A stretch of 6,334 nt of DNA from an uncultured Collinsella sp. (GTDB lineage: Bacteria > Actinomycetota > Coriobacteriia > Coriobacteriales > Coriobacteriaceae): positions 1-6,334 of the forward strand of contig CABUUG010000110.1 of assembly GCA_902494605.1 (NCBI GenBank), given 5' to 3'. Of this stretch, positions 1 to 5,915 are shown piece by piece. Within the stretch, counting starts at the first letter, position 1. Each line of letters starts with the position of its first letter. Both the position numbers and the translations under genes were made by a program. The notes beneath the pieces are model-generated. The model saw only the letters and a program-made list of their open reading frames with translations. It did not search any database and was not told the DNA's origin.

Positions 1-37
1 CCAGGGGCTTAGACGTATGCTGAGAGGACTCCGTCAT
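1..37 (-). CDS. Start of an unidentified protein, cut by the window edge
   Basis: Only the first 12 codons are inside the window: MTESSQHTSKPL. The product cannot be recognised. The start is supported by an AAGGAG ribosome binding site at 42-47, four bases before the ATG, and by a TACAAT -10 box about 35 bases upstream. It lies downstream of tRNA-Glu and its terminator, so it should be transcribed from its own promoter. The polar, Ser/Thr-rich N-terminus shows no signal peptide or membrane segment in the visible part. The start and strand are fairly sure; the function is unknown. Confidence 0.6.
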   Translation of the reverse strand, partial: MTESSQHTSKPL

Positions 38-58
38 GAGACTCCTTCTAACAGTCAA

Positions 59-73
59 AATATCTTGGATATT
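59..73. promoter_or_regulatory. Perfect inverted repeat at the -10/start region (candidate operator)
   Basis: AATATC, three spacer bases, then GATATT form a perfect 6+3+6 dyad. It overlaps the -10 box at 71-76 and covers the predicted transcription start of the left-edge gene, where a repressor would be well placed to block RNA polymerase. It has no T-run and sits upstream of the start codon, so it is not a terminator. The dyad is seen directly; the operator role is inferred. Confidence 0.35.
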
Positions 74-98
74 GTACCCGTAAGGGCCATAGGCAGAA
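71..98 (-). promoter_or_regulatory. Probable promoter of the left-edge gene
   Basis: On the minus strand there is a TACAAT box at 71-76, a five-of-six match to the -10 consensus. A weak TTCTGC at 93-98 lies 16 bases upstream as a possible -35. The predicted transcription start near 64 leaves a leader of about 27 bases containing the AAGGAG site. The poor -35 suggests an activator, or simply a weak promoter. Confidence 0.45.
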
Positions 99-140
99 CG
101 CAAAGCTCTGGTTCAAACGGGAATTGCAGACGGTTGTTTG

Positions 141-177
141 AAAATAAAAAACCCGGTCTTCCATAGGAAGACCGGGT
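141..177 (-). terminator. Strong intrinsic terminator after tRNA-Glu
   Basis: A perfect 12-bp stem (151-162 with 166-177) closes a three-base loop. On the minus strand it is followed by TTTTTTATTTTC. It starts about ten bases after the encoded CCA end of tRNA-Glu and so ends that transcript before the left-edge gene. Confidence 0.93.
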
Positions 178-187
178 ATCAGATGCG

Positions 188-264
188 TGGTAGCCCGTAC
201 CAGATTCGAACTGGTGATCTCCGCCTTGAGAGGGCGGCGTCCTAAACCGCTAGACGAACGGGCC
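188..264 (-). tRNA. tRNA-Glu, anticodon CUC, CCA end encoded
   Basis: The 77-base gene folds as a complete cloverleaf. The acceptor stem is GGCCCGT with ACGGGCT (terminal G1-U72 wobble, otherwise paired), with discriminator A and an encoded CCA. The D arm is GTCT/GGAC with a nine-base loop. The anticodon stem CCGCC/GGCGG closes loop CTCTCAA, which gives anticodon CTC (reads GAG). The variable loop has five bases, and the T arm is ACCAG/CTGGT around TTCGAAT. It has its own promoter upstream and a strong terminator just downstream, so it looks monocistronic although it follows cca in the same direction. Confidence 0.97.
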
Positions 265-298
265 ACATGACATCTGCACTGCCGTGCTGCGAGGAAAT

Positions 299-327
299 AT
301 ATTACGGGACAAAAAACGTCAGCGCAA
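299..327 (-). promoter_or_regulatory. Probable promoter of tRNA-Glu
   Basis: On the minus strand TTGCGC (322-327) and TAATAT (299-304) are separated by exactly 17 bases. Each matches four of six consensus positions. The predicted start, near 292, leaves about 28 bases of 5' leader for RNase P to remove. I see no convincing intrinsic terminator between cca and this promoter, so read-through from cca may also contribute. Confidence 0.55.
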
Positions 328-391
328 GAAGAAATTCCAAATTGCCAAAAAATTGTCGGCAGGTTATGGAACACGCAGGTAAACTAGGTAG

Positions 392-1786
392 CTAATTCAA
401 GTTAAGATGGCCCAAAAGAGCTTCGCGATCGTTGGGAATGTTGTCTTCGATCACGGCGTCGAGGGCGGAGTTGAGAAGCTGCCCCAGTTCCGGCCCGGGC
501 TTGACTCCAGCACGGATCAGGTCGCCGCCGTTGATGGCGAGCATCTTGAGCGTATAGGGCTCCCCCGCCCTCAGCAGCTCGTGCGCCATCGCGCGCATCT
601 CCTCAATCGTCTCAACGTAATAGAAGCACGACGGGGCCTTGCCAAGTGTGTCGGCACGCTTAAGGTCCATGAGCTCGTCAATCAGGCGGGCCGTGTCGAC
701 GCCCTCGCCCGAAAGCGCGCGCATCATATTGAGCAGACAGGAGCGCTCGGGGCGCAGCGGCTTGTCATGGTATTTGATGAGCAGGCACACGTCGCGCACC
801 AAGTCGTGCGAGAGCGCCAGGCGATCCATAATGACGCGCGCCTTCTTGGCGCCGAGCTCGGGATGACCGTAGAAGTGTCCGCTACCGGCATGGTCGACCG
901 TGAAGCACTCGGGCTTGGACACATCGTGCAAAAACGCCGCCCACATAAGGCTCGACGAGGGCGCGACGCCGTCACACAGCGCGAGCTCCCCCGCCACCGT
1001 CAGCACACGGGCGATATGCACGTAGACGTTAAACGCATGATAGACACTGCGCTGATCAAACCCGCGACCCGCTGCCAACTCGGGCACGGCGGCGCAGATG
1101 AGCTCGGGATAGCGGAGCATCGCGTCTCCCCCATGACCGGTCGAAAGAATGCCCTCGAGCTCAATACCCACACGCTCACGCGCCACGGCATCGAGCAGCG
1201 GCGCGCACTCGGCAAGCGCACGCTTGGTCTCGGGCTCAATCATAAAGTCCAGACGGCAGGCAAAGCGCACCGCACGCAGCATGCGCAGGGCGTCCTCGTT
1301 AAAGCGACGCTTGGGATCGCCGACAGCGCGAATCAGCTTGCGCTCCAAGTCACCCTGGCCGTCGTAGCGGTCGACAAGCCCGCGCTCGGGATGCCAGGCC
1401 ATGGCATTGACGGTAAAGTCGCGGCGCGCCAGATCGTCCTCGAGCGAGGCGGCACGCTCCACACTCTGGGGATGACGACCATCGGTGTAAAAGCCATCCA
1501 GACGGTACGTGGTGACCTCGATACGCTCGCCATCGGAAATAGCCGTGATTCCGCCAAATTTAATGCCCGATTCCACAACCGCGATGCCGGCGGCCTCGAG
1601 CGCCGCTTTGGACTCCTGCCACAGGGCGCTACAGCACATATCAACATCGTGGCTGGGGTACCCCATAAGGGCGTCGCGCACCCAACCGCCCACGTACCAA
1701 GCCTCAAGACCAGCCGCCTCAAGCGCGCGCAGGACGCGCAGGGACGCATCGGACGGTTGAGTACCGTTGAGCGAAACATTGCACAT
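392..1786 (-). CDS. cca: CCA tRNA nucleotidyltransferase with HD domain
   Basis: This cytoplasmic enzyme adds or repairs the 3' CCA end of tRNAs using CTP and ATP, without a template. The 464-residue product has the class II nucleotidyltransferase fold. GGWVRD is at residues 33-38, and the metal-binding pair D47/D49 lies in DVDM. RRDFTVNAM at 121-129 and EDALRMLRAVRFA at about 164-176 fit the nucleotide-recognition and neck motifs. An HD domain follows (H287-D288 in FLHDVSKP, H308, H340-D341), a predicted metal-dependent phosphohydrolase module found in many bacterial Cca proteins. The C-terminal ING.DL...G..PGPELG segment (about 418-435) is the usual tRNA-binding tail. The start is supported by AGGAGG at 1795-1800, eight bases upstream. 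A poly(A) polymerase is the main alternative, but the tail and HD domain favour Cca. The next gene downstream is a tRNA that already encodes CCA, so here the enzyme would serve in repair. Confidence 0.93.
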   Translation of the reverse strand: MCNVSLNGTQPSDASLRVLRALEAAGLEAWYVGGWVRDALMGYPSHDVDMCCSALWQESKAALEAAGIAVVESGIKFGGITAISDGERIEVTTYRLDGFYTDGRHPQSVERAASLEDDLARRDFTVNAMAWHPERGLVDRYDGQGDLERKLIRAVGDPKRRFNEDALRMLRAVRFACRLDFMIEPETKRALAECAPLLDAVARERVGIELEGILSTGHGGDAMLRYPELICAAVPELAAGRGFDQRSVYHAFNVYVHIARVLTVAGELALCDGVAPSSSLMWAAFLHDVSKPECFTVDHAGSGHFYGHPELGAKKARVIMDRLALSHDLVRDVCLLIKYHDKPLRPERSCLLNMMRALSGEGVDTARLIDELMDLKRADTLGKAPSCFYYVETIEEMRAMAHELLRAGEPYTLKMLAINGGDLIRAGVKPGPELGQLLNSALDAVIEDNIPNDREALLGHLNLN

Positions 1787-1883
1787 GCCTATGGCCTCCT
1801 GCGACTATCAAATTGGCTATCGATTGCGTCTGCAAGAAGTCTAGCAAGAAACAGCCTCCACTGCACACGCAAGTCCGATAAAC

Positions 1884-1917
1884 AAAAACGCATCCGTCCT
1901 AGTCTAAGACGGATGCG
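1884..1917 (-). terminator. Intrinsic terminator after the second PfkB-family kinase
   Basis: A ten-base-pair perfect stem (1889-1898 with 1908-1917) can extend by three more pairs into the loop. On the minus strand it is followed by TTTTTGTTTA. It begins 34 bases after the kinase stop codon and separates the sugar-metabolism cluster from cca. Confidence 0.92.
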
Positions 1918-1950
1918 AAATAATCAAACTATTCAGACAAGGTGCCGGAA

Positions 1951-2883
1951 CTAGCAGACCTGGCGAACCTCGATGTGCTTCTTATATTCGTCCACCTTGG
2001 CAAAATCGCCCAGACCGGGGCACTCGACCACGTTGGCGCCAGTGGCCATCGAAAGGCGCAGGGCGTCCTCGACGCGCTCGGGGGCGTCGTGCCACACGGA
2101 CAGGAAGGCAGCGAGCGAGGAATCGCCGGCGCACACCGTCGACAGCAGCTTGACGTCGAAGGTGCGGTTGGCAAACCAGATATGCTCGCCGTTGGAGAAG
2201 TACGCACCGGCGCCACCGAGGGTCAGCAGCACGTTCTTGGCGCCCTTGGCGTGCAGCTCGGCCATAGCGCCCTTGACGGACTCGTCGTCACCACCGCTCA
2301 CCTTGATGCCAAAGATGTCAAGCAGCTCGTCGTCATTGGGCTTGATCAGCAGCGGCTCCATGGCAATGAGGTCCGCCAGCTGATGGCTCGAGATGTCGAG
2401 GACGAACTCGGCCCCCTTGGCCTTGACGCGGCGCAGGACCTCGGACAGGAAGCCCTCGGAAGTGTTGGGAGGCAGCGAGCCGCTGATGACCAAGCAGGTC
2501 ATGTCATCGAGCGAATCGATAAGCTCAAACATCTCCTGCTCGTTGGCCTCGTTGATAGCGGCACCGGCGTTGACCATGTTGTACTCGGTGTCGGGGCCGG
2601 CATTGAGGAACACGTTGACGCGCGTGATGCCGTCGGTCCACACAGGCTTGACGGGCACGCCCAGGGCCTCGGCGCCCTTGACGATGAACTCGCCCGAGAA
2701 GCCAGCGAAGAAGCCCAGGATCGTGGTGTCGACACCGTAATGGTCAAGCGTAAACGAGACGTTGAGGCCCTTGCCGTTGGGCGTATAGACGGCGTTGCGA
2801 GTACGCGTGACGGTGTTGGCAGCAAGGCCGTCGCAGGCGATGTTGTAGTCAATGGCGGGATTTGCAGTGAGCGTGTAAATCAT
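1951..2883 (-). CDS. PfkB-family hexose-phosphate kinase (1-phosphofructokinase/tagatose-6-phosphate kinase type), copy B
   Basis: A soluble ATP-dependent kinase of the ribokinase/PfkB fold, in the branch containing FruK, LacC and Pfk-2. It probably phosphorylates a phosphorylated ketose such as fructose 1-phosphate, giving fructose 1,6-bisphosphate. The N-terminus MIYTLTANPAID is typical of the branch. NGKGLN (36-41) replaces the usual GGKGxN substrate loop, WTDGITRVN is at 82-90, SGSLPPN at 134-140 and IKPN at 180-183. The ATP-site motif is CAGD (251-254) with catalytic Asp254 present; family members normally have GAGD. I chose the ATG at 2883, giving 310 residues. AGGA at 2890-2893 lies six bases before it, the paralogue starts at the same point, and the GTG five codons earlier would place this ribosome site inside the coding sequence. 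A terminator after copy A and a TATACT box suggest separate transcription. The exact substrate cannot be read from sequence. Confidence 0.88.
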   Translation of the reverse strand: MIYTLTANPAIDYNIACDGLAANTVTRTRNAVYTPNGKGLNVSFTLDHYGVDTTILGFFAGFSGEFIVKGAEALGVPVKPVWTDGITRVNVFLNAGPDTEYNMVNAGAAINEANEQEMFELIDSLDDMTCLVISGSLPPNTSEGFLSEVLRRVKAKGAEFVLDISSHQLADLIAMEPLLIKPNDDELLDIFGIKVSGGDDESVKGAMAELHAKGAKNVLLTLGGAGAYFSNGEHIWFANRTFDVKLLSTVCAGDSSLAAFLSVWHDAPERVEDALRLSMATGANVVECPGLGDFAKVDEYKKHIEVRQVC

Positions 2884-2892
2884 GAATGTTCC

Positions 2893-2917
2893 TTTCACGA
2901 AGTAACGTGTTAATGAA
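2893..2917 (-). promoter_or_regulatory. Possible leader hairpin overlapping the ribosome site of kinase copy B
   Basis: In the short leader, CACG pairs with CGTG around a six-base loop. An outer CTTT can pair with AAAG, part of the AAAGGA ribosome binding site. The fold is short and has a six-base bulge. It could dampen translation initiation, but this is weakly supported. Confidence 0.2.
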
Positions 2918-2923
2918 AGTATA
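2918..2923 (-). promoter_or_regulatory. Candidate -10 box for kinase copy B
   Basis: TATACT on the minus strand matches five of six -10 positions. It lies about 35 bases upstream of the chosen ATG and downstream of the terminator that ends copy A. No good -35 is present at the right spacing (the hexamer 17 bases upstream is TAGCCT), so the call rests on the -10 and the context. Confidence 0.4.
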
Positions 2924-3010
2924 TTCCACGCATCGGTAAAAGGCTAGGACAACTCGGTGAACGGTGTGGAAGCGATGAAGTACGGCGGGACACCTCTCCC
3001 CCGTGGCGGA

Positions 3011-3043
3011 ACAAAAAGGCGCCCCAGCCGAAACCGGGGCGCC
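3011..3043 (-). terminator. Intrinsic terminator after the first PfkB-family kinase
   Basis: A GC-only eight-base-pair stem (GGCGCCCC at 3018-3025 with GGGGCGCC at 3036-3043) closes a ten-base loop. On the minus strand it is followed by TTTTTGTT. It begins 29 bases after the copy A stop codon and divides the two tandem kinase genes into separate or partly separate transcripts. Confidence 0.92.
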
Positions 3044-3071
3044 GCATGCGCACGAATATGTCGCGTTTCGA

Positions 3072-4004
3072 TTACTGACGATCGAGTTTGCGGACAGCAA
3101 CGCGCTTGCTGTACTCGTCGACGTGACCGAAGTCGCCGATGCCGACGGACTCGGCAACGTTGGCGCCGGTGGCCATAGCGAGCTTCATGGCCTCCTCGAC
3201 GTTGTCGCGATCCCTGTACCACTTGTGCAGGAACGCAGCGAGGGTGCAGTCGCCGGCGCAGACGGAAGAGACCAGCTTGATGTTGAACTCACGCTTGGCG
3301 TACCAGATGTCCTCGCCGTTGGAGAAGTAAGCGTCGCCGCGGCTACCACGGGTGAGCAGCACGTTCTGAACGCCAGCGTCGTGAGCCATCTTCATGGCAA
3401 CACGAACCTCGTCGTCGGTGTCGACCGGCACGCCGAAGATGGCCTTCATCTCGTGATGGTTCGGCTTGATGAGCAGCGGCTTCTTGTGAGCGAGCTCCTT
3501 GAGCTTGTCGGAGGACAGGTCCAGGACGACGTCGGCGCCACGAGCCTGAGCGTGCTCCATGACCTGAGCCAGGAAGTCAGGCGTAGCTTTGGGAGGCACG
3601 GAGCCGGAGACGATCAGGCACTCAAGATCGCCCGCGGTATCCAGGATGTTGTAGAGCTCCTCCTGGTGCTGCGGCGTGATCGGAGCACCCGGGTTCAGGA
3701 TGCCGTACTCGTGCTGGCCATCGTTGACGTAGGTGTTGATGCGCGTGATACCGTCGGTCCAGACCGGGCGGCAGAGGCAACCCAGGTTCATGACCTCCTC
3801 GACGATGAACTTGCCCGTGAAGCCAGCGAAGAAGCCGAGCGCGACGGTGTCGACTCCCATCTTCTTAAAGGCGAAGGACACGTCGAGGCCCTTGCCGTTA
3901 GCCGTGTAGCTGGCCGAGCCGGTGCGGACGTTCTCGTCGGGCTCGAGCGGAGAGCTCGAAACCGTCATGTCGACAGCCGGGTTAGCGGTTAGCGTGTAGA
4001 ACAT
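3072..4004 (-). CDS. PfkB-family hexose-phosphate kinase (1-phosphofructokinase type), copy A
   Basis: A cytoplasmic ATP-dependent sugar-phosphate kinase, 310 residues, the same length as copy B and clearly its paralogue (roughly half identical by eye, colinear throughout). Shared blocks include YTLTANPA near the N-terminus, GFFAGF at about 57-62, PVWTDGITR at 80-88, LLIKPN at 177-182, AYFSNGE at 225-231, and the C-terminal MATGANV/VDEY region. The active site reads VCAGD (248-252) with catalytic Asp252; the family norm is GAGD. The substrate loop is NGKGLD (36-41), so the Asn conserved in FruK, LacC and Pfk-2 (GGKGxN) is Asp41 here but Asn41 in copy B. The start at 4004 has AGGGGG at 4013-4018, eight bases upstream. 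It lies 74 bases after ptsI with no terminator between, so it is probably co-transcribed with ptsI and acts on sugars delivered by the PTS. Fructose 1-phosphate, fructose 6-phosphate and tagatose 6-phosphate are all possible substrates. Confidence 0.88.
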   Translation of the reverse strand: MFYTLTANPAVDMTVSSSPLEPDENVRTGSASYTANGKGLDVSFAFKKMGVDTVALGFFAGFTGKFIVEEVMNLGCLCRPVWTDGITRINTYVNDGQHEYGILNPGAPITPQHQEELYNILDTAGDLECLIVSGSVPPKATPDFLAQVMEHAQARGADVVLDLSSDKLKELAHKKPLLIKPNHHEMKAIFGVPVDTDDEVRVAMKMAHDAGVQNVLLTRGSRGDAYFSNGEDIWYAKREFNIKLVSSVCAGDCTLAAFLHKWYRDRDNVEEAMKLAMATGANVAESVGIGDFGHVDEYSKRVAVRKLDRQ

Positions 4005-4029
4005 TTACAGTACCCCCTGAATATGTGAG

Positions 4030-4063
4030 GGCCGCGTGGCCGGCCCATTCCAACCACGCGGTT
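4030..4063 (-). other. Intergenic stem-loop between ptsI and kinase copy A
   Basis: CCGCGTGG (4032-4039) pairs perfectly with CCACGCGG (4054-4061), with two G-U pairs possible at the base and a 14-base loop that itself contains GGCCGGCC. No T-run follows on the minus strand, so this is not a standard terminator. It could protect the upstream ptsI mRNA, mark a processing site, or tune expression of the downstream kinase. The structure is clear; the role is inferred. Confidence 0.5.
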
Positions 4064-4078
4064 ACCTCTGATACCAAA

Positions 4079-5788
4079 TTAGCGAGCTGCGGACTCGAGC
4101 AGTGCCTTGACCTCGGCGGCGGTGTTGCAGGCGAGTGCCTTCTCGGCGAGCTCGTCGCACTCGCCCTTGGTCCACTGGCTGATGGTCTTGCGGGCGCGCA
4201 GGATCGACGGAGCGCTCATCGAGAACTCCTCCAGGCCCCAGCTGATCAGCAGCGGCTCGAGCAGCGGATCGGCAGCGGCCTCGCCGCACATACCGACCAT
4301 GATGCCAGCCTTCACGCCGCTCTCGATGATGTTCTTGAGCGAGCGGAGCACGGCGGGATAGTACACCTGGTACAGGTTGGAGATGGTGTCGTTGCCACGG
4401 TCGGCGCACATGGTGTAGCCGATCAGGTCGTTGGTGCCGATGGAGAAGAAGTCGGCGACCTCGGCCAGACGGTCTGCGAGCAGCGAAGCGGCGGGCGTCT
4501 CGACCATGCTGCCGACCTCGATGTTCTCGTTGAACTTGCGACCCTCTTCGGTCAGCTCGGCCTTGCACTGCTCAACGAGCTCCTTGACAGCCAAGACCTC
4601 CTCGACACAGGTGACGAGCGGGATCATGATCTTGACGTCACCGAAGGCGCTAGCGCGCAACAGAGCGCGGAGCTGGACCTTGTACTGGTCGGGATTAGCC
4701 AGGCAGTAACGCACGGCGCGGAAGCCCATGAAGGGGTTATCTTCCTTGACCATGTGCAGATACGGAATCTCCTTGTCGCCACCCACATCGAGCGTGCGGA
4801 TGATGACCGGAGCACCCTTGAGCGCGCTGGCGACCTTACGGTAGGCGTTGAACTGCTCCTCCTCGGAAGGAAGCTCAGAAGAGTCCATGAACAGGAACTC
4901 GGAGCGGAACAGACCGATGGCCTCGGCGTCGTGATCGAGCGCGTTGGGCACGTCATCGGGGTTACCGATGTTGCAGGCGATGATCTTCTTGATGCCATCG
5001 GCAGTCACGGACGGCTTGCCACGGAAGGCCTCGAGGGCTGCCTTCTCGGCAGCGAAGGCCTCGGCCTTGGCGGTGTAGGCAGCGAGCGTCTCCTCGTCGG
5101 GATCGGCCTCGACGATACCCTTGCCGCCGTCGACGACAACGGTCATACCGTTGCGCAGCGCGGTGCAGCTGTTGGAAACCGAAAGGACAGCCGGGATCTC
5201 GAGGGCGCGCGCAATGATCGCGGAGTGCGAAGTGCGGCCGCCGGTCTCGGTGACGATACCGGCAACGTGGGCCTTATCGATCGTGGCGGTCATGGACGGC
5301 GTAAGGTCGTGCACGACAACGACGGTGTTCTCGGGCAGGACGGAGAGGTCGACGACCTCCTTGCCCAGCAGCTCGGCCAGAATACCGGTGCGGATGTCGG
5401 CGATGTCGGCCGCGCGCAGACGGAACATCTCGTCGTCCATGGACAGGAACATGTTCTCGAACATGGTCGAGGTGTCCATGAGCGCCTGCTCGGCGCAGGT
5501 ACCGCCGTCAATGGCGGCGTTGATGGCGTCGGTCATGCCCGGGTCCTGAGCCAGGACAATGTGTCCGCTCATGATCTCGGCCTCGGCCTCGCCCACCGTC
5601 TCCTTCATGTGGTCGGCCTGAGCCTGGGTCTTCTCGCAGAAGACCGAAAGAGCGGACTGATAGCGCTCCTTCTCTGCTGCCGAATCAGCAACCTCGTGCG
5701 GCTCAAACGTCAAGTCGGGATCGACGGCGACCATGACGGTGCCGATACCGATGCCCTCGGAAGCGTTGACTCCCTGATACATTCCCAT
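4079..5788 (-). CDS. ptsI: PTS Enzyme I (PEP-protein phosphotransferase)
   Basis: Enzyme I autophosphorylates from PEP and passes the phosphate to HPr, powering all PTS sugar uptake; it is soluble and dimeric. With the start at 5788 it has 569 residues, close to the 575 of E. coli. The phosphorylated His188 lies in GGRTSHSAIIAR, after the HPr-binding N-terminal domain. The C-terminal PEP barrel holds Arg295 (GLFRSEF), Arg331 (IRTLDVGGDK), NPFMGFRAVR, Glu430 (MVETPA), Asn453-Asp454 (GTNDL), Arg464 and the proton-donor Cys501 in MCGEA; each sits one residue before its E. coli counterpart. The segment after GTNDL reads IGY, whereas TQY is usual. Two ATGs six bases apart are possible starts: GGAG (5795-5798) is six bases from the one at 5788, and AGGA (5789-5792) six from the one at 5782. 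The longer frame opening at 5836 adds 16 residues without homology and is unlikely. It follows ptsH, with a hairpin between. Confidence 0.96.
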   Translation of the reverse strand: MGMYQGVNASEGIGIGTVMVAVDPDLTFEPHEVADSAAEKERYQSALSVFCEKTQAQADHMKETVGEAEAEIMSGHIVLAQDPGMTDAINAAIDGGTCAEQALMDTSTMFENMFLSMDDEMFRLRAADIADIRTGILAELLGKEVVDLSVLPENTVVVVHDLTPSMTATIDKAHVAGIVTETGGRTSHSAIIARALEIPAVLSVSNSCTALRNGMTVVVDGGKGIVEADPDEETLAAYTAKAEAFAAEKAALEAFRGKPSVTADGIKKIIACNIGNPDDVPNALDHDAEAIGLFRSEFLFMDSSELPSEEEQFNAYRKVASALKGAPVIIRTLDVGGDKEIPYLHMVKEDNPFMGFRAVRYCLANPDQYKVQLRALLRASAFGDVKIMIPLVTCVEEVLAVKELVEQCKAELTEEGRKFNENIEVGSMVETPAASLLADRLAEVADFFSIGTNDLIGYTMCADRGNDTISNLYQVYYPAVLRSLKNIIESGVKAGIMVGMCGEAAADPLLEPLLISWGLEEFSMSAPSILRARKTISQWTKGECDELAEKALACNTAAEVKALLESAAR

Positions 5789-5807
5789 TCCTCTCTCCGT
5801 GTCATGT

Positions 5808-5836
5808 GATAAAGCGTTTTGCCATATCCATGACAA
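5808..5836 (-). promoter_or_regulatory. Weak candidate promoter for ptsI
   Basis: TTGTCA (5831-5836, five of six -35 matches) lies 17 bases from TTTATC (5808-5813, three of six -10 matches). It sits just after the hairpin that follows ptsH. The implied start, near 5801, would leave only about 13 bases of leader, barely enough for the ribosome binding site, which lowers confidence. Confidence 0.25.
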
Positions 5837-5870
5837 AAGAGCGCAGTTACCTTACAACAGGTCACTGCGC
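5834..5870 (-). terminator. Probable partial terminator between ptsH and ptsI
   Basis: GCGCAGT (5841-5847) pairs with ACTGCGC (5864-5870). After a single mismatch, ACCT (5849-5852) pairs with AGGT (5859-5862), with a six-base loop. On the minus strand it is followed by TCTTTTG, an imperfect U-run. It is 46 bases after the ptsH stop codon. A leaky terminator here would give much more HPr than Enzyme I, as is common for ptsHI operons. Confidence 0.7.
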
Positions 5871-5915
5871 CCCCAAATATGAACTTAGTTGTTCAACATG
5901 CGACCCGTTTGAGTT

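Noticed and set aside
192..264. G1-U72 wobble at the end of the tRNA-Glu acceptor stem as a novel feature
   Set aside because: From memory, wobble pairs near the end of this acceptor stem occur in other bacterial tRNA-Glu genes; the rest of the cloverleaf is normal.
48..374. Minus-strand frame of 108 codons across the tRNA-Glu region
   Set aside because: It runs straight through the tRNA gene, its promoter and its terminator, so it is not a plausible protein gene.
328..391. Possible terminator after cca
   Set aside because: Only a four-base-pair TGCC/GGCA stem with an A/T-rich loop is present, too weak to call.
407..1954. Long plus-strand open frame opposite cca (515 codons)
   Set aside because: It mirrors the cca reading frame on the other strand and has a low-complexity, His/Arg/Gly-rich composition with no recognisable domain. 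High-GC third positions in the real gene keep the antisense frame open.
2884..2898. Upstream GTG start for kinase copy B (five extra residues)
   Set aside because: The AAAGGA ribosome site would fall inside the coding sequence, and the paralogue begins at the equivalent of the downstream ATG.
4025..5809. Long plus-strand open frame opposite ptsI (594 codons), and similar ones opposite both kinases (1942-2913, 3003-3992)
   Set aside because: They show the same antisense-shadow pattern: repetitive Gly/Leu/Asp/Val composition, no motifs and no convincing ribosome sites. The minus-strand genes explain the sequence fully.
5806..5826. Possible cre-like site in CAAAACGCTTTATCA before ptsI
   Set aside because: The outer TG and CA positions of the cre consensus do not match at the required spacing.
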